Origin: Rhizobiaceae bacterium
GTDB taxonomy: Bacteria; Pseudomonadota; Alphaproteobacteria; Rhizobiales; Rhizobiaceae
Assembly (NCBI GenBank): GCA_913776675.1
Contig: CAJYRE010000304.1
Coordinates: 1-6,933 of the forward strand
Length of the DNA stretch: 6,933 bases
Reading direction: 5' to 3'
Shown piece after piece: positions 1-6,829 of the stretch. The notes below the pieces were generated by a model. The model worked only from the letters and a program-made list of their open reading frames with translations, had not been told where the DNA came from and ran no database searches. Position 1 is the stretch's first letter, and each line of letters opens with the position of its first letter. A program made the translations under genes and the position numbers.

Positions 1-444
1 GCAGAAATGGCGCTGCTGCGGTCTGAAACCGTTGTGCCAGCATGCAGCCCGGACCTGCGCCAGCACTATGATTTTCAATCCGCCGAAGATTTGCGCCAGG
101 CCCCCTTGCTGCATCTGACAACGCGACCCGATGCCTGGGAGCGTTGGCTCAGCCAAAATGGCGTGGAGGCCGATCATTTGCGGGGCATGTTGTTTGATCA
201 ATTCGCCACGGCATCGCAGGCCGCCATGGCCGGGCTGGGGGTCGCCCTGCTACCAGAGTTTCTGATCGAAGAAGAGTTGGAAAATGGCAAACTGGTGAAA
301 GCCCTTGATCTGCCGATGAAAAGCACCGAGTCCTATTTTCTGGTCTGGCCGCATGAGCGCGCCGCCCATCCGCCCCTGCAAGCATTTCGGGAATGGCTTT
401 TGCTTGAAACCGCAGATCAACGAAATGCGGATTTAAACCCATAA
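1..444 (+). CDS. LysR-family transcriptional regulator, C-terminal part (5' end outside window)
   Basis: The frame is open from base 1 to a TAA at 442-444, giving 147 residues with no natural start, so this is the C-terminal half of a longer protein. It resembles the second half of the periplasmic-binding-protein-like effector domain of LysR regulators of the GcvA type. Recognisable stretches are the VVPACSPDL strand near the left edge, PLLHLTTRPDAWERWL, and the ATASQAAMAGLGVALLPEFL segment that is highly typical of this family. The DNA-binding helix-turn-helix would lie upstream of the window. LysR proteins bind DNA as dimers or tetramers and respond to small ligands, but the ligand cannot be told here. 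The gene runs the same way as the ugp operon and ends 129 bases before ugpB. LysR regulators usually control a divergent neighbour, so its target is probably on the other side. No clear terminator follows it. Confidence 0.85.
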   Translation, partial: AEMALLRSETVVPACSPDLRQHYDFQSAEDLRQAPLLHLTTRPDAWERWLSQNGVEADHLRGMLFDQFATASQAAMAGLGVALLPEFLIEEELENGKLVKALDLPMKSTESYFLVWPHERAAHPPLQAFREWLLLETADQRNADLNP

Positions 445-472
445 GTATTTAGGGTATTTTAATAGCGCAACC

Positions 473-490
473 CTGTCTTCATAAGTTCAC
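473..490 (+). promoter_or_regulatory. Candidate Pho box upstream of ugpB (weak)
   Basis: The 18 bases starting CTGTCTT and ending TTCAC resemble the PhoB-binding consensus of two CTGTCAT/C-type heptamers separated by four bases. By eye the first heptamer matches 6 of 7 positions and the second only 4 of 7. The site lies about 84 bases before the chosen ugpB start, a plausible place for a promoter. Ugp operons are known PhoB targets in enterobacteria and rhizobia, which raises the prior. No convincing -10 hexamer is visible downstream; TGAAAT at 496-501 is the nearest and is poor. The call rests mainly on context. Confidence 0.3.
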
Positions 491-560
491 AGAGCTGAAA
501 TCAAACCGTCAAGTCTCTCCCGTAAAGAAGCGCCAACGCGCGTCGCATGACCCATTCCTC

Positions 561-566
561 GGAGAG
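561..566 (+). promoter_or_regulatory. Ribosome binding site that decides the ugpB start
   Basis: GGAGAG lies 7 bases before the ATG at 574, ideal spacing. An in-frame ATG at 547 has no comparable purine tract in front of it and would add nine polar residues before the signal peptide. The two starts share the same 12 bases, ATGACCCATTCC, so they look like a local duplication. The second is taken as the real start. Confidence 0.75.
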
Positions 567-573
567 ATCAACA

Positions 574-1914
574 ATGACCCATTCCCGGCTTTTCGCCGCG
601 GCTCTTGCTGCGGGCACTCTTTTTATGACCGCCTCCATGGCATCCGCCGCTCCTGTCAAGTTTGAGTTCTGGTACGGCCTGTCCGGCGACCTCAGCGACC
701 GTGTGCAGGAAGCCTGCAAGAAATTCAACGACAGCCAGAAGGACTATGAAGTCCAGTGCATTTCGCAAAACACCTATGACGCGACCCTGCAAAACACCAT
801 TGCCGCCTACCGCGCCAAGAAACAGCCTGCCATTGCCCAAATTTATGACGCCGGCACGCTGGACATGATGCTCTCCAAGGCGTTTGTACCTGCCAAGAAG
901 CTGATGGCCGACAATGGCTACAAGATCGACTGGAACAATTATTTCAGCGGTATTGCCAATTATTACGCCACGGAAAAGGGTGAGCTGGAATCCTTCCCGT
1001 TTAACTCTTCAACAGCGATGTTCTATTACAACGTTTCAGCGTTTGAAAAGGCTGGCATCGACTTCAAGCCCGACACCTGGGAACATGTGGAAGAAGCCGC
1101 CCGCAAGCTGAAAGCTGCTGGATATGATTGCCCGCTGGCCTTCAATTTCGATCCATGGTCGATGCTGGAGCAATATTCTGCGATTCACAACCAGCCGATT
1201 GCCACGGAAGCCAATGGCTATAAGGGTCTGAATGCACAACTGGTATTCAACAAGACCAAGTTTGTTGATCACGTCAAATTCTTCAAGAAAATGCAGGATG
1301 AGAAGCTGTTTGTGGTCAAGACCAAGCAGCTCGGCATGGATGTTGTACCCGCCTTTACCTCGCAGACCTGCCAGATGATGCAGTCTTCCATTGCAGACCA
1401 TGGCACCGTGGGCAAAACCCTGCCTGCTGGCGTCAAGTGGGATGTGGCCATGCTGCCAATCGACAAGGGCACGGAGCGCAGAAACTCGCTGGTGGGTGGC
1501 GCTTCGCTTTGGGTTCTCGCTGGTCGTCCAAAGGAAGAATACAAGGGCGCGGCTGCCTTCCTCAACTTCCTCGGCACACCGGAAATGGGTCAGTGGTGGT
1601 CTACCGTCACCGGTTATATTCCTGTGACCAAGACCGGCTTTGACGCCATGAAAGCCAATGGCTTCTATGACAAGGCCCCGTATAAGGGCCGTGAACTGGC
1701 CATTGCCAGCCTGACCTATACGCCCACGTCCGAAAACACCCGTGGTATTCGTCTGGGCAGCTTCACCCAGATCCGCACCGAAGTGATGAACGCGCTTGAA
1801 GCCATCTTCATGCAGAACGCCGATGTGCAAAAGCAGATCGATATTGCGGCTGAGCGTGGCAACGACATCCTGCGCCGGTTTGAAAAGACCTACGCTGGTC
1901 AGAAGCTCGATTAA
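574..1914 (+). CDS. ugpB: Periplasmic sn-glycerol-3-phosphate-type substrate-binding protein of the Ugp ABC importer
   Basis: This 446-residue protein is the extracytoplasmic receptor that delivers glycerol-3-phosphate, and in some species glycerophosphodiesters, to the UgpAE channel. Residues 1-26 form a Sec signal peptide: a short polar N-terminus with one Arg, a hydrophobic core around 6-20, and an ASA-type cleavage site just before PVKFEFWYG. The mature part follows E. coli UgpB closely as recalled: FPFNSSTAMFYYN (141-153), GGASLWVLAG (308-317), TGYIPVTKTGF, RGIRLGSFTQIR and the terminal AAERGNDILRRFEKT. Trp195, in the segment NFDPWSMLEQ, lies where E. coli has GWIQLENF. Length is close to the E. 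coli precursor (about 440). It is first in an operon with ugpA, ugpE, ugpC and a TIM-barrel gene, and a hairpin follows its stop. The ligand is inferred from family; a related phosphodiester remains possible. Confidence 0.93.
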   Translation: MTHSRLFAAALAAGTLFMTASMASAAPVKFEFWYGLSGDLSDRVQEACKKFNDSQKDYEVQCISQNTYDATLQNTIAAYRAKKQPAIAQIYDAGTLDMMLSKAFVPAKKLMADNGYKIDWNNYFSGIANYYATEKGELESFPFNSSTAMFYYNVSAFEKAGIDFKPDTWEHVEEAARKLKAAGYDCPLAFNFDPWSMLEQYSAIHNQPIATEANGYKGLNAQLVFNKTKFVDHVKFFKKMQDEKLFVVKTKQLGMDVVPAFTSQTCQMMQSSIADHGTVGKTLPAGVKWDVAMLPIDKGTERRNSLVGGASLWVLAGRPKEEYKGAAAFLNFLGTPEMGQWWSTVTGYIPVTKTGFDAMKANGFYDKAPYKGRELAIASLTYTPTSENTRGIRLGSFTQIRTEVMNALEAIFMQNADVQKQIDIAAERGNDILRRFEKTYAGQKLD

Positions 1915-1929
1915 TCCGCAGAACATTGA

Positions 1930-1956
1930 GAGCCTGCCACCCCGGCAGGCTCTTTT
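1930..1956 (+). terminator. Intra-operon hairpin with U-tract between ugpB and ugpA
   Basis: GAGCCTGCC (1930-1938) pairs perfectly with GGCAGGCTC (1944-1952) around a 5-base loop and is followed by TTTT, the form of a Rho-independent terminator. It starts 15 bases after the ugpB stop. Because ugpA follows in the same direction, it is more likely a partial terminator or a 3'-end stabiliser that makes binding protein in excess over the permease. This arrangement is common in ABC importer operons. Confidence 0.75.
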
Positions 1957-1992
1957 CCATTCTGCTCTTCTGTTTGCATCGATTGGTTTTTC

Positions 1993-2883
1993 ATGGAAAA
2001 GCGCTCCGTTTTCAAAAGCTGGTGGCTACCGATTGCTTTTGCCGCTCCGCAATTGCTGCTGATCTTTCTGTTCTTTTATTGGCCCGCCGTATCGGTGGTA
2101 AAATGGGCTTTCACGCTGGAGCCACCCTTTGGCGGGGCTGCGGAGTTTGTTGGCTGGGCCAATTTTCAGGAGGTGTTTGCCGATCCACTCTATTGGAATT
2201 CGGTCATCGTCAGCCTGATCTTTGCCTTTTGCGGCGCGCTTTTCGCCATTTTGATCGGCCTTGTTCTCGCGCTTGCGGTGGATCGTGAATTGCCCGGTTC
2301 CGGCCTGTTTCGCTTTGTCTATATCCTGCCCTATGCCATTGCCGGACCTGCCGCAGGTATGGCGTTTCGCTTCATTCTCTCGCCGGAACGCGGCCTGTTG
2401 GCTCCTCTGAATGCGATCTATCCCGATTTCTGGAATCCCGCCAAATACAGCGCCCATGCGCTCATTCTGGTCATCATCATCTTCATCTGGAAATGGGCGG
2501 GCTATACCTTCATCTTCCTGCTGGCAGGCCTGCAATCGGTGCCGCGTCCGTTGATTGAGGCAGCTGCGCTGGATGGCTCCGGCCCCGTTCGCCGCGCCAT
2601 TGATATTCAGGTGCCGCTTTTGGCCCCCACGCTGTTTTTCCTGCTGGTGACAATGATGACCGAAGGTTTCGTGGGTTCCGACACCTTCGGCATTGTCGAG
2701 CGCACCACCTATGGCGGCCCCAATCATGCCACGGAGGTGCTGGTGTTCCGCATTGTCAATGAGGCCTTCCAGGGGCTGAATTACTCCGGCGCGTCAGCGC
2801 AAAGCATCATTCTGATCGGCCTGATCATGATTTTCACCTTCATCCAGTTCCGCTTCATTGAGAAGCGTGTGCATTACAAGTGA
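1993..2883 (+). CDS. ugpA: Ugp ABC importer, first permease subunit
   Basis: This 296-residue inner-membrane protein forms half of the glycerol-3-phosphate import channel with UgpE. About six hydrophobic segments are visible, near residues 13-33, 71-95, 105-128, 155-178, 208-228 and 268-288. The cytoplasmic coupling loop that contacts the ATPase is the EAA motif at about 189-209 (EAAALDGSGPVRRAIDIQVP), with the usual Glu, Asp and Gly. The N-terminus MEKRSVFKSWWLP and the tail FRFIEKRVHYK are typical of UgpA, and length matches the family. ATG at 1993 is the only reasonable start, but no good Shine-Dalgarno sequence precedes it, so translation may be modest. It lies 78 bases after ugpB beyond a terminator-like hairpin, which also points to lower expression than ugpB. 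Confidence 0.93.
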   Translation: MEKRSVFKSWWLPIAFAAPQLLLIFLFFYWPAVSVVKWAFTLEPPFGGAAEFVGWANFQEVFADPLYWNSVIVSLIFAFCGALFAILIGLVLALAVDRELPGSGLFRFVYILPYAIAGPAAGMAFRFILSPERGLLAPLNAIYPDFWNPAKYSAHALILVIIIFIWKWAGYTFIFLLAGLQSVPRPLIEAAALDGSGPVRRAIDIQVPLLAPTLFFLLVTMMTEGFVGSDTFGIVERTTYGGPNHATEVLVFRIVNEAFQGLNYSGASAQSIILIGLIMIFTFIQFRFIEKRVHYK

Positions 2884-2890
2884 GGCGGCG

Positions 2891-3778
2891 ATGATCCAGC
2901 GGACTCCCTGGTCAGATGCTCTGACCTATACTCTGATGATCTTTGGTTTTCTGATTCTAATCGGCCCGTTCATTGTCGTCCTTTCTGGCGCAAGCCAGAC
3001 GATGGTGCAGATCAACGCTGTGCCCTTCAATTTCATGCCGCAAGATCAATTTTTCCAAAATCTGCACACGGCATGGGAGCGCGCCAATCTGGGCAATGCC
3101 ATGCTGAACACCCTGATCATGGCGCTTTTGATCACCTTTGGAAAAGTCGCGCTTTCTGCATTTACCGCCTATGCCATCGTGTTTTTCCGCACGCCGCTGA
3201 AGCATGTCTTCTTCTGGGTGGTGTTCATCACGTTGATGCTGCCTTTGGAAGTGCGTGTGGTGCCCACCTACAGCGTCGCAGCCGATCTGCTTCAGCCGTT
3301 TAAAATGCTGATTGAAGCCGTGACCGGCCTTCAGGTGTCGGTCGAGTGGAACCTGTTGAATTCCTATTCGGGCCTCACTCTGCCGCTGATCGCCACAGCC
3401 ACCGGGACTTTTCTCTATCGGCAGTTCTTCCTGACCCTGCCGGATGAACTGGCCGAAGCTGCCCGCATGGACGGATCGGGGCCGATCCGGTTTTTCTTTG
3501 ATATGCTGATTCCACTGTCGCGCACCAATATGCTGGCGTTGACCACCATCATGTTTGTCTACGGCTGGAACCAATATCTCTGGCCGCTGCTGATGGTCAC
3601 AGACCCATCATACACCACCGTGCTGATGGCGCTTCGTGGTCTCGTGCCCTCCGACAACGGCACGCCGGACTGGAATGTGACGCTGGCGGGGTCTCTGATC
3701 ATCATGGCTCCGCCGCTTCTCGTCGTCGCCATCCTGCAACGCTGGTTCGTGCGTGGCCTTGTGGCCTCTGACAAGTGA
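2891..3778 (+). CDS. ugpE: Ugp ABC importer, second permease subunit
   Basis: This 295-residue inner-membrane protein is the partner of UgpA. Hydrophobic segments are seen near residues 11-33, 71-98, 105-125, 160-176, 212-232 and 266-284. The EAA coupling loop is at about 186-209, with EAARMDGSGPIRFFFDMLIP containing the conserved Glu189, Asp194 and Gly195. Its form with Arg-Met is characteristic of the second permease of carbohydrate-type (CUT1) importers. The start at 2891 is chosen because GAGGCGG at 2882-2888, overlapping the ugpA stop codon, gives a ribosome site and because the protein then begins MIQRTPWSDALTYT, as expected for UgpE. The frame is open further upstream, but an earlier start would overlap ugpA. 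The 7-base gap to ugpA implies translational coupling. A repeat element follows its stop. Confidence 0.93.
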   Translation: MIQRTPWSDALTYTLMIFGFLILIGPFIVVLSGASQTMVQINAVPFNFMPQDQFFQNLHTAWERANLGNAMLNTLIMALLITFGKVALSAFTAYAIVFFRTPLKHVFFWVVFITLMLPLEVRVVPTYSVAADLLQPFKMLIEAVTGLQVSVEWNLLNSYSGLTLPLIATATGTFLYRQFFLTLPDELAEAARMDGSGPIRFFFDMLIPLSRTNMLALTTIMFVYGWNQYLWPLLMVTDPSYTTVLMALRGLVPSDNGTPDWNVTLAGSLIIMAPPLLVVAILQRWFVRGLVASDK

Positions 3779-3784
3779 ATTTGC

Positions 3785-3850
3785 GCACAAGCATTTCGAG
3801 CAAAAGTGCATTGCGGTTTTGCGTTCCGAAATGCGTAAAACAAAAACTTC
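3785..3850 (+). repeat. Half-copy of a RIME-type rhizobial palindromic repeat, inside the ugp operon
   Basis: GCATTTCG (3791-3798) pairs with CGAAATGC (3827-3834), and inside it GCAAAA (3800-3805) pairs with TTTTGC (3817-3822) around an 11-base loop starting GTG. The same design, including the 11-base loop and a following GCGTAAAA(A)CAAA tail, recurs at 6675-6735 and inverted at 6870-6933. This matches the first palindrome of the Rhizobium-specific intergenic mosaic element (RIME); the second palindrome is absent. It fills most of the 87-base ugpE-ugpC gap, and AAGGG right after its tail (3851-3855) serves as the probable ugpC ribosome site. It could act as an mRNA processing or stabilising hairpin. 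Confidence 0.75.
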
Positions 3851-3865
3851 AAGGGTTTAAAGCCT

Positions 3866-4978
3866 ATGACTGATATTGATATTCGCGCTGTGCGCAAAAC
3901 TTACGGCAAGGTCGAGACGCTGCATGGCGTTGACCTTGCGATCAAAACCGGCGAGTTCGTGGTGATTCTCGGGCCTTCCGGCTGTGGCAAGTCCACCCTG
4001 CTGCGCATGATCGCCGGACTTGAAGAGATCACCTCTGGCGAGATTGCCATTGGCGGCAAGGTGGTCAACAAGCTGGAGCCACGCGAGCGCGGCTGCGCCA
4101 TGGTGTTTCAGAATTATGCGCTCTATCCGCATATGACCGTGGCCGGAAACATCGGCTATGCCTTGAAAGTGGCGGGCGTTCCCAAGGCTGAGCGGCTGGA
4201 GCGGGTGCGCAAAGTGGCCGCCAGCGTTGGCCTTGAAGCGCTTCTGGATCGCAAGCCCGCGCAGCTTTCCGGTGGTCAGCGCCAGCGCGTGGCCATGGGC
4301 CGCGCCATGGTGCGCGAACCAAAGGTGTTTCTGTTTGACGAGCCCTTTTCCAATCTCGACGCCAAATTGCGCGTGGCCATGCGCGAAGAGGTGCGCAATC
4401 TGCACCGGGCGCTGGGCGTAACCTCGATTTTCGTCACCCACGACCAGATCGAAGCCATGACGCTGGCCGACAAGCTGGTGATCATGAACGGCGGCAATGT
4501 CGAGCAGATTGGTCGGCCTACAGAGGTCTATCAGCGCCCCGCCAGCCGGTTTGTGGCTGAGTTTATCGGCTCGCCTGCCATGAACCTGATTGAGGGTGAA
4601 TTTGATGCCGATGGCCATTTTCTGCATGGTCAGGGTGAGCGCCTGAAGCGCGATGCCTTAAGCGGCCTCAAGCCGACCAGCGGCCGGGTGCTGCTGGGTG
4701 TGCGCCCGGAATCGGTGCGGATTGCCAGCCCCGACGAGCCCGGCAGCGTCGAAGCCGTGGTCAATTACATCGAGGAGCTTGGTCCCTCGCGCCTGATCCA
4801 CACATCGGTGGGCGGCAACCGCATTGTTGCCGTGGTGGAAAGCAGCGACCGTGACATTACCCCCGGCAGCCGTCTGCATCTCACCTTTGATGCCAGCGCC
4901 ATCCACTGCTTTGCCGCCGAGAGCGGTCGCAGGTTAGAGCCAACCTTTGAATCCACGAAAATACCGGAGACAGTTTGA
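3866..4978 (+). CDS. ugpC: Ugp ABC importer, ATP-binding subunit
   Basis: This 370-residue cytoplasmic ATPase drives the Ugp importer and is of the MalK/UgpC (CUT1) class. The nucleotide-binding domain occupies about residues 1-235: Walker [10 protein letters not shown] (36-44), Q-loop Gln82 in [10 protein letters not shown], signature [15 protein letters not shown] (134-148), Walker B VFLFDEP (154-160) with catalytic Glu159, D-loop NLDAKLR, and H-loop His192 in FVTHDQ. The C-terminal 240-370 part has the MalK-like regulatory OB/TOBE fold, seen in GVRPESVRI (278-286) and the stretch that follows. All catalytic residues are intact. E. coli UgpC is slightly shorter (about 356). The ATG at 3866 is preceded by AAGGG 10 bases upstream. 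Its stop overlaps the next start by one base. ATPases of this class are sometimes shared between importers, but the operon position supports UgpC. Confidence 0.93.
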   Translation: MTDIDIRAVRKTYGKVETLHGVDLAIKTGEFVVILGPSGCGKSTLLRMIAGLEEITSGEIAIGGKVVNKLEPRERGCAMVFQNYALYPHMTVAGNIGYALKVAGVPKAERLERVRKVAASVGLEALLDRKPAQLSGGQRQRVAMGRAMVREPKVFLFDEPFSNLDAKLRVAMREEVRNLHRALGVTSIFVTHDQIEAMTLADKLVIMNGGNVEQIGRPTEVYQRPASRFVAEFIGSPAMNLIEGEFDADGHFLHGQGERLKRDALSGLKPTSGRVLLGVRPESVRIASPDEPGSVEAVVNYIEELGPSRLIHTSVGGNRIVAVVESSDRDITPGSRLHLTFDASAIHCFAAESGRRLEPTFESTKIPETV

Positions 4979-5862
4979 TGAGCAATATCATTGCAGTGGG
5001 GTTTAATGCCGCCTCTCATGATGGCGAATTTGCCAGTCTGGATGCAGACCTTGAGCGTCTCGCCAGCATTGGCGTCGATACGGTCGAGCTGGCGCTGACC
5101 AGCCTCGATCTTCTGGCCGGTGGTCGCATCATCGAAGAACGCGCCGCCCGTCTGGTGGAGATGACCAGCCGCTATCCGTTCCGCTACACGGTGCATGGTC
5201 TGGTATCCTCCAATTTCATGGACCCGATCACCCTTCCCTATCAATTGGCCGCCGCAAAATCGCTGGTGGAAATCAACGCCCGCATTGGCGCAAAAATTCT
5301 GGTGCAGCATGGTGGCGAATTGGCCGCCAACCAGATTCAGGATCGTGCAGGGGCCGATGCCCGCCAGCAGGATGCCTTGGCAGAACTGGCCGAATTTGCC
5401 GCACCCCATGATGTGCGCATTGCGCTGGAAAACATTTTTACCACCGCTCCCGGCCAATATCGCCAGACACCCGCCGAGATTGCCGCCACGGTGAAGGCCG
5501 TAAACCACCCCAATCTGGTGGCCCTGATTGACTTCAGCCACGCCTATATTGAATGCACCTATCGCGGGCTTGATTTCATGGAGCAATTGCGTGCCATGGC
5601 TCCGGTGGCTGGCCATTTGCATGTGCATGATTCCTTTGGTCGCCCGATTGGCGATTACAAAGCTTTCTTCCCGCAGGAAGCCACGGCCCTTGGTCTGGGC
5701 GACCTGCACATGCCACTCGGCTGGGGCGACATTGCCTGGGAAGCCATTTTTGCCGAGCTGGAATTCCTGCCCGGTACCGTGCTGATGATGGAAATCAACC
5801 AGCGCTACGCCGCCGAGCAACCCGCCTGCCTGATCCGTGCCAAGCAGCTCGCTCAATTGTAA
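4978..5862 (+). CDS. Sugar phosphate isomerase/epimerase-like TIM-barrel protein (xylose isomerase-like/AP endonuclease 2 fold)
   Basis: This is a 294-residue soluble protein without a signal peptide. It shows the metal-binding pattern of the xylose-isomerase-like TIM-barrel superfamily: Glu38 (DTVELAL), His73 (YTVHG), His111 (VQHGG), Glu151 (IALEN), Asp185 and His188 (LIDFSHAY), His215/His217/Asp218 (HLHVHDS), a GLGDLHMPLGWGDIAW loop (239-254) and Glu272 (MMEIN). Such enzymes isomerise or epimerise sugars, keto acids or sugar phosphates using a divalent metal. The substrate here cannot be read from the sequence. ATG at 4978 shares its A with the ugpC stop codon and has GGAG at 4966-4969. A TTG just before, at 4975, is a less likely start. 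The one-base overlap indicates translational coupling with ugpC, so the product probably processes what the transporter brings in. It is not related to the glycerophosphodiester phosphodiesterase UgpQ, despite a shared barrel fold. Confidence 0.82.
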   Translation: MSNIIAVGFNAASHDGEFASLDADLERLASIGVDTVELALTSLDLLAGGRIIEERAARLVEMTSRYPFRYTVHGLVSSNFMDPITLPYQLAAAKSLVEINARIGAKILVQHGGELAANQIQDRAGADARQQDALAELAEFAAPHDVRIALENIFTTAPGQYRQTPAEIAATVKAVNHPNLVALIDFSHAYIECTYRGLDFMEQLRAMAPVAGHLHVHDSFGRPIGDYKAFFPQEATALGLGDLHMPLGWGDIAWEAIFAELEFLPGTVLMMEINQRYAAEQPACLIRAKQLAQL

Positions 5863-5890
5863 TCTACAATTTCAGTAGAAAAATCGTATC

Positions 5891-5936
5891 AGCAAGGCCA
5901 TGAAAATAGAAAATCATGGCCTTGCTTCATTTGTTT
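5891..5936 (+). terminator. Rho-independent terminator ending the ugp operon
   Basis: AGCAAGGCCATGA (5891-5903) pairs perfectly over 13 bases with TCATGGCCTTGCT (5914-5926) around an A-rich 10-base loop. It is followed by the T-rich run CATTTGTTTT. It lies 28 bases after the last ugp-operon stop codon and just before the FMN riboswitch, so it separates two transcription units. A smaller TCTAC/GTAGA hairpin at 5863-5879 precedes it. A T-run on the opposite side (bottom strand) could give some bidirectional activity. Confidence 0.85.
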
Positions 5937-5955
5937 TGGGGCTTTAGTGTTGAGG

Positions 5956-6099
5956 TGTTCTCAGGGCGGGGTGCAATTCCCCACCGGCGGTATCGGGCGC
6001 AAGCCCGGAGCCCGCGAGCGCTTTTCGGTCACATCCGAAAAGGTCAGCAGATCCGGTGCGATGCCGGAGCCGACGGTATAGTCCGGATGGAAGAGAGCA
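5956..6099 (+). ncRNA. FMN riboswitch (RFN element)
   Basis: The conserved RFN blocks appear in order: TTCTCAGGGCGGGG and TTCCCCACCGGCGGTA (5959-5992), AGCCCGCGAGCG (6009-6020), GGTCAGCAGATCCGGTG (6042-6058), CCGGAGCCGACGGTATAG (6064-6081) and TCCGGATGGAAGAGAG (6082-6097). The closing P1 stem is TGTTCTC (5956-5962) with GAGAGCA (6093-6099), and a variable arm CTTTTCGG/CCGAAAAG is well formed. The aptamer binds flavin mononucleotide and lowers expression of the downstream riboflavin gene. It lies about 100 bases before ribH2, as expected for rhizobial and Brucella ribH2. Its promoter must lie between the ugp terminator and 5956; only a poor candidate is seen (TTGCTT at 5922, TTTAGT at 5943), so I do not assign one. 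Confidence 0.97.
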
Positions 6100-6108
6100 A
6101 GTGAAAGA

Positions 6109-6674
<566 letters not shown>

Positions 6675-6677
<3 letters not shown>

Positions 6678-6779
6678 AGCATTTCCAGGAAAAGTGCGTA
6701 GCGTTTTTCCGTCCGGAAATGCGTAAAAACAAAGAGTTAGAGCGTTTCAGTGTTTCCGTGAAACACTGAAACGCTCTAA
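6675..6779 (+). repeat. RIME-like repeat, copy A (+ orientation), two palindromes
   Basis: About 105 bases, consistent with the recalled 106-109 base size of RIME1. Palindrome 1 has outer arms GCATTTCC (6679-6686) and GGAAATGC (6715-6722), inner arms GGAAAA (6688-6693) and TTTTCC (6705-6710), and an 11-base loop. A linker GCGTAAAAACAAAGAG follows. Palindrome 2 is a perfect 20-base stem, 6737-6756 with 6760-6779, around CGT. The element ends are imperfect inverted repeats, TAGAGCATTTC against TAGAGCGTTTC read on the opposite strand. It has no terminator U-tract but could stabilise the 3' end of the ribH2 mRNA. Confidence 0.85.
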
Positions 6780-6787
6780 AGTCTGTG

Positions 6788-6822
6788 TTGCCTGGAAAAG
6801 TACGATAACCTTTTCCAGGCAA
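6788..6822 (+). repeat. Hairpin related to RIME palindrome 1, between copies A and B
   Basis: TTGCCTGGAAAAG (6788-6800) pairs perfectly over 13 bases with CTTTTCCAGGCAA (6810-6822). The distance from AAAA (6796-6799) to TTTT (6811-6814) is again 11 bases, and the GGAAAAGTACG side resembles GGAAAAGTGCG of copy A. It is therefore probably a diverged palindrome 1 rather than an unrelated stem-loop. It could also serve as a weak terminator for ribH2, although no U-tract follows. Confidence 0.65.
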
Positions 6823-6829
6823 ACTGATG

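Noticed and set aside
1036..1926. Open minus-strand frame of 296 codons opposite ugpB
   Set aside because: The ugpB reading is strongly supported by family motifs along its whole length. The antisense translation shows no domain and has no credible ribosome site.
2026..2727. Open minus-strand frame of 233 codons opposite ugpA
   Set aside because: It is a highly polar, low-complexity translation that mirrors the hydrophobic membrane segments of ugpA; a shadow frame.
4765..5856. Long open frame (363 codons) on the minus strand opposite ugpC and the TIM-barrel gene
   Set aside because: It lies antisense to two convincing genes, its translation is rich in His, Gln and Gly without a recognisable domain, and it is explained by GC-rich codon bias of the + strand genes.
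5916..6104. Small open frame overlapping the FMN riboswitch
   Set aside because: The sequence is fully accounted for by the conserved riboswitch blocks, and the frame has no ribosome site or recognisable product.
6737..6779. The 20-base perfect palindrome as a ribH2 Rho-independent terminator
   Set aside because: No U-tract follows the stem, and the sequence fits the second palindrome of a RIME element, so it is listed as part of a repeat. Some effect on transcript ends remains possible.
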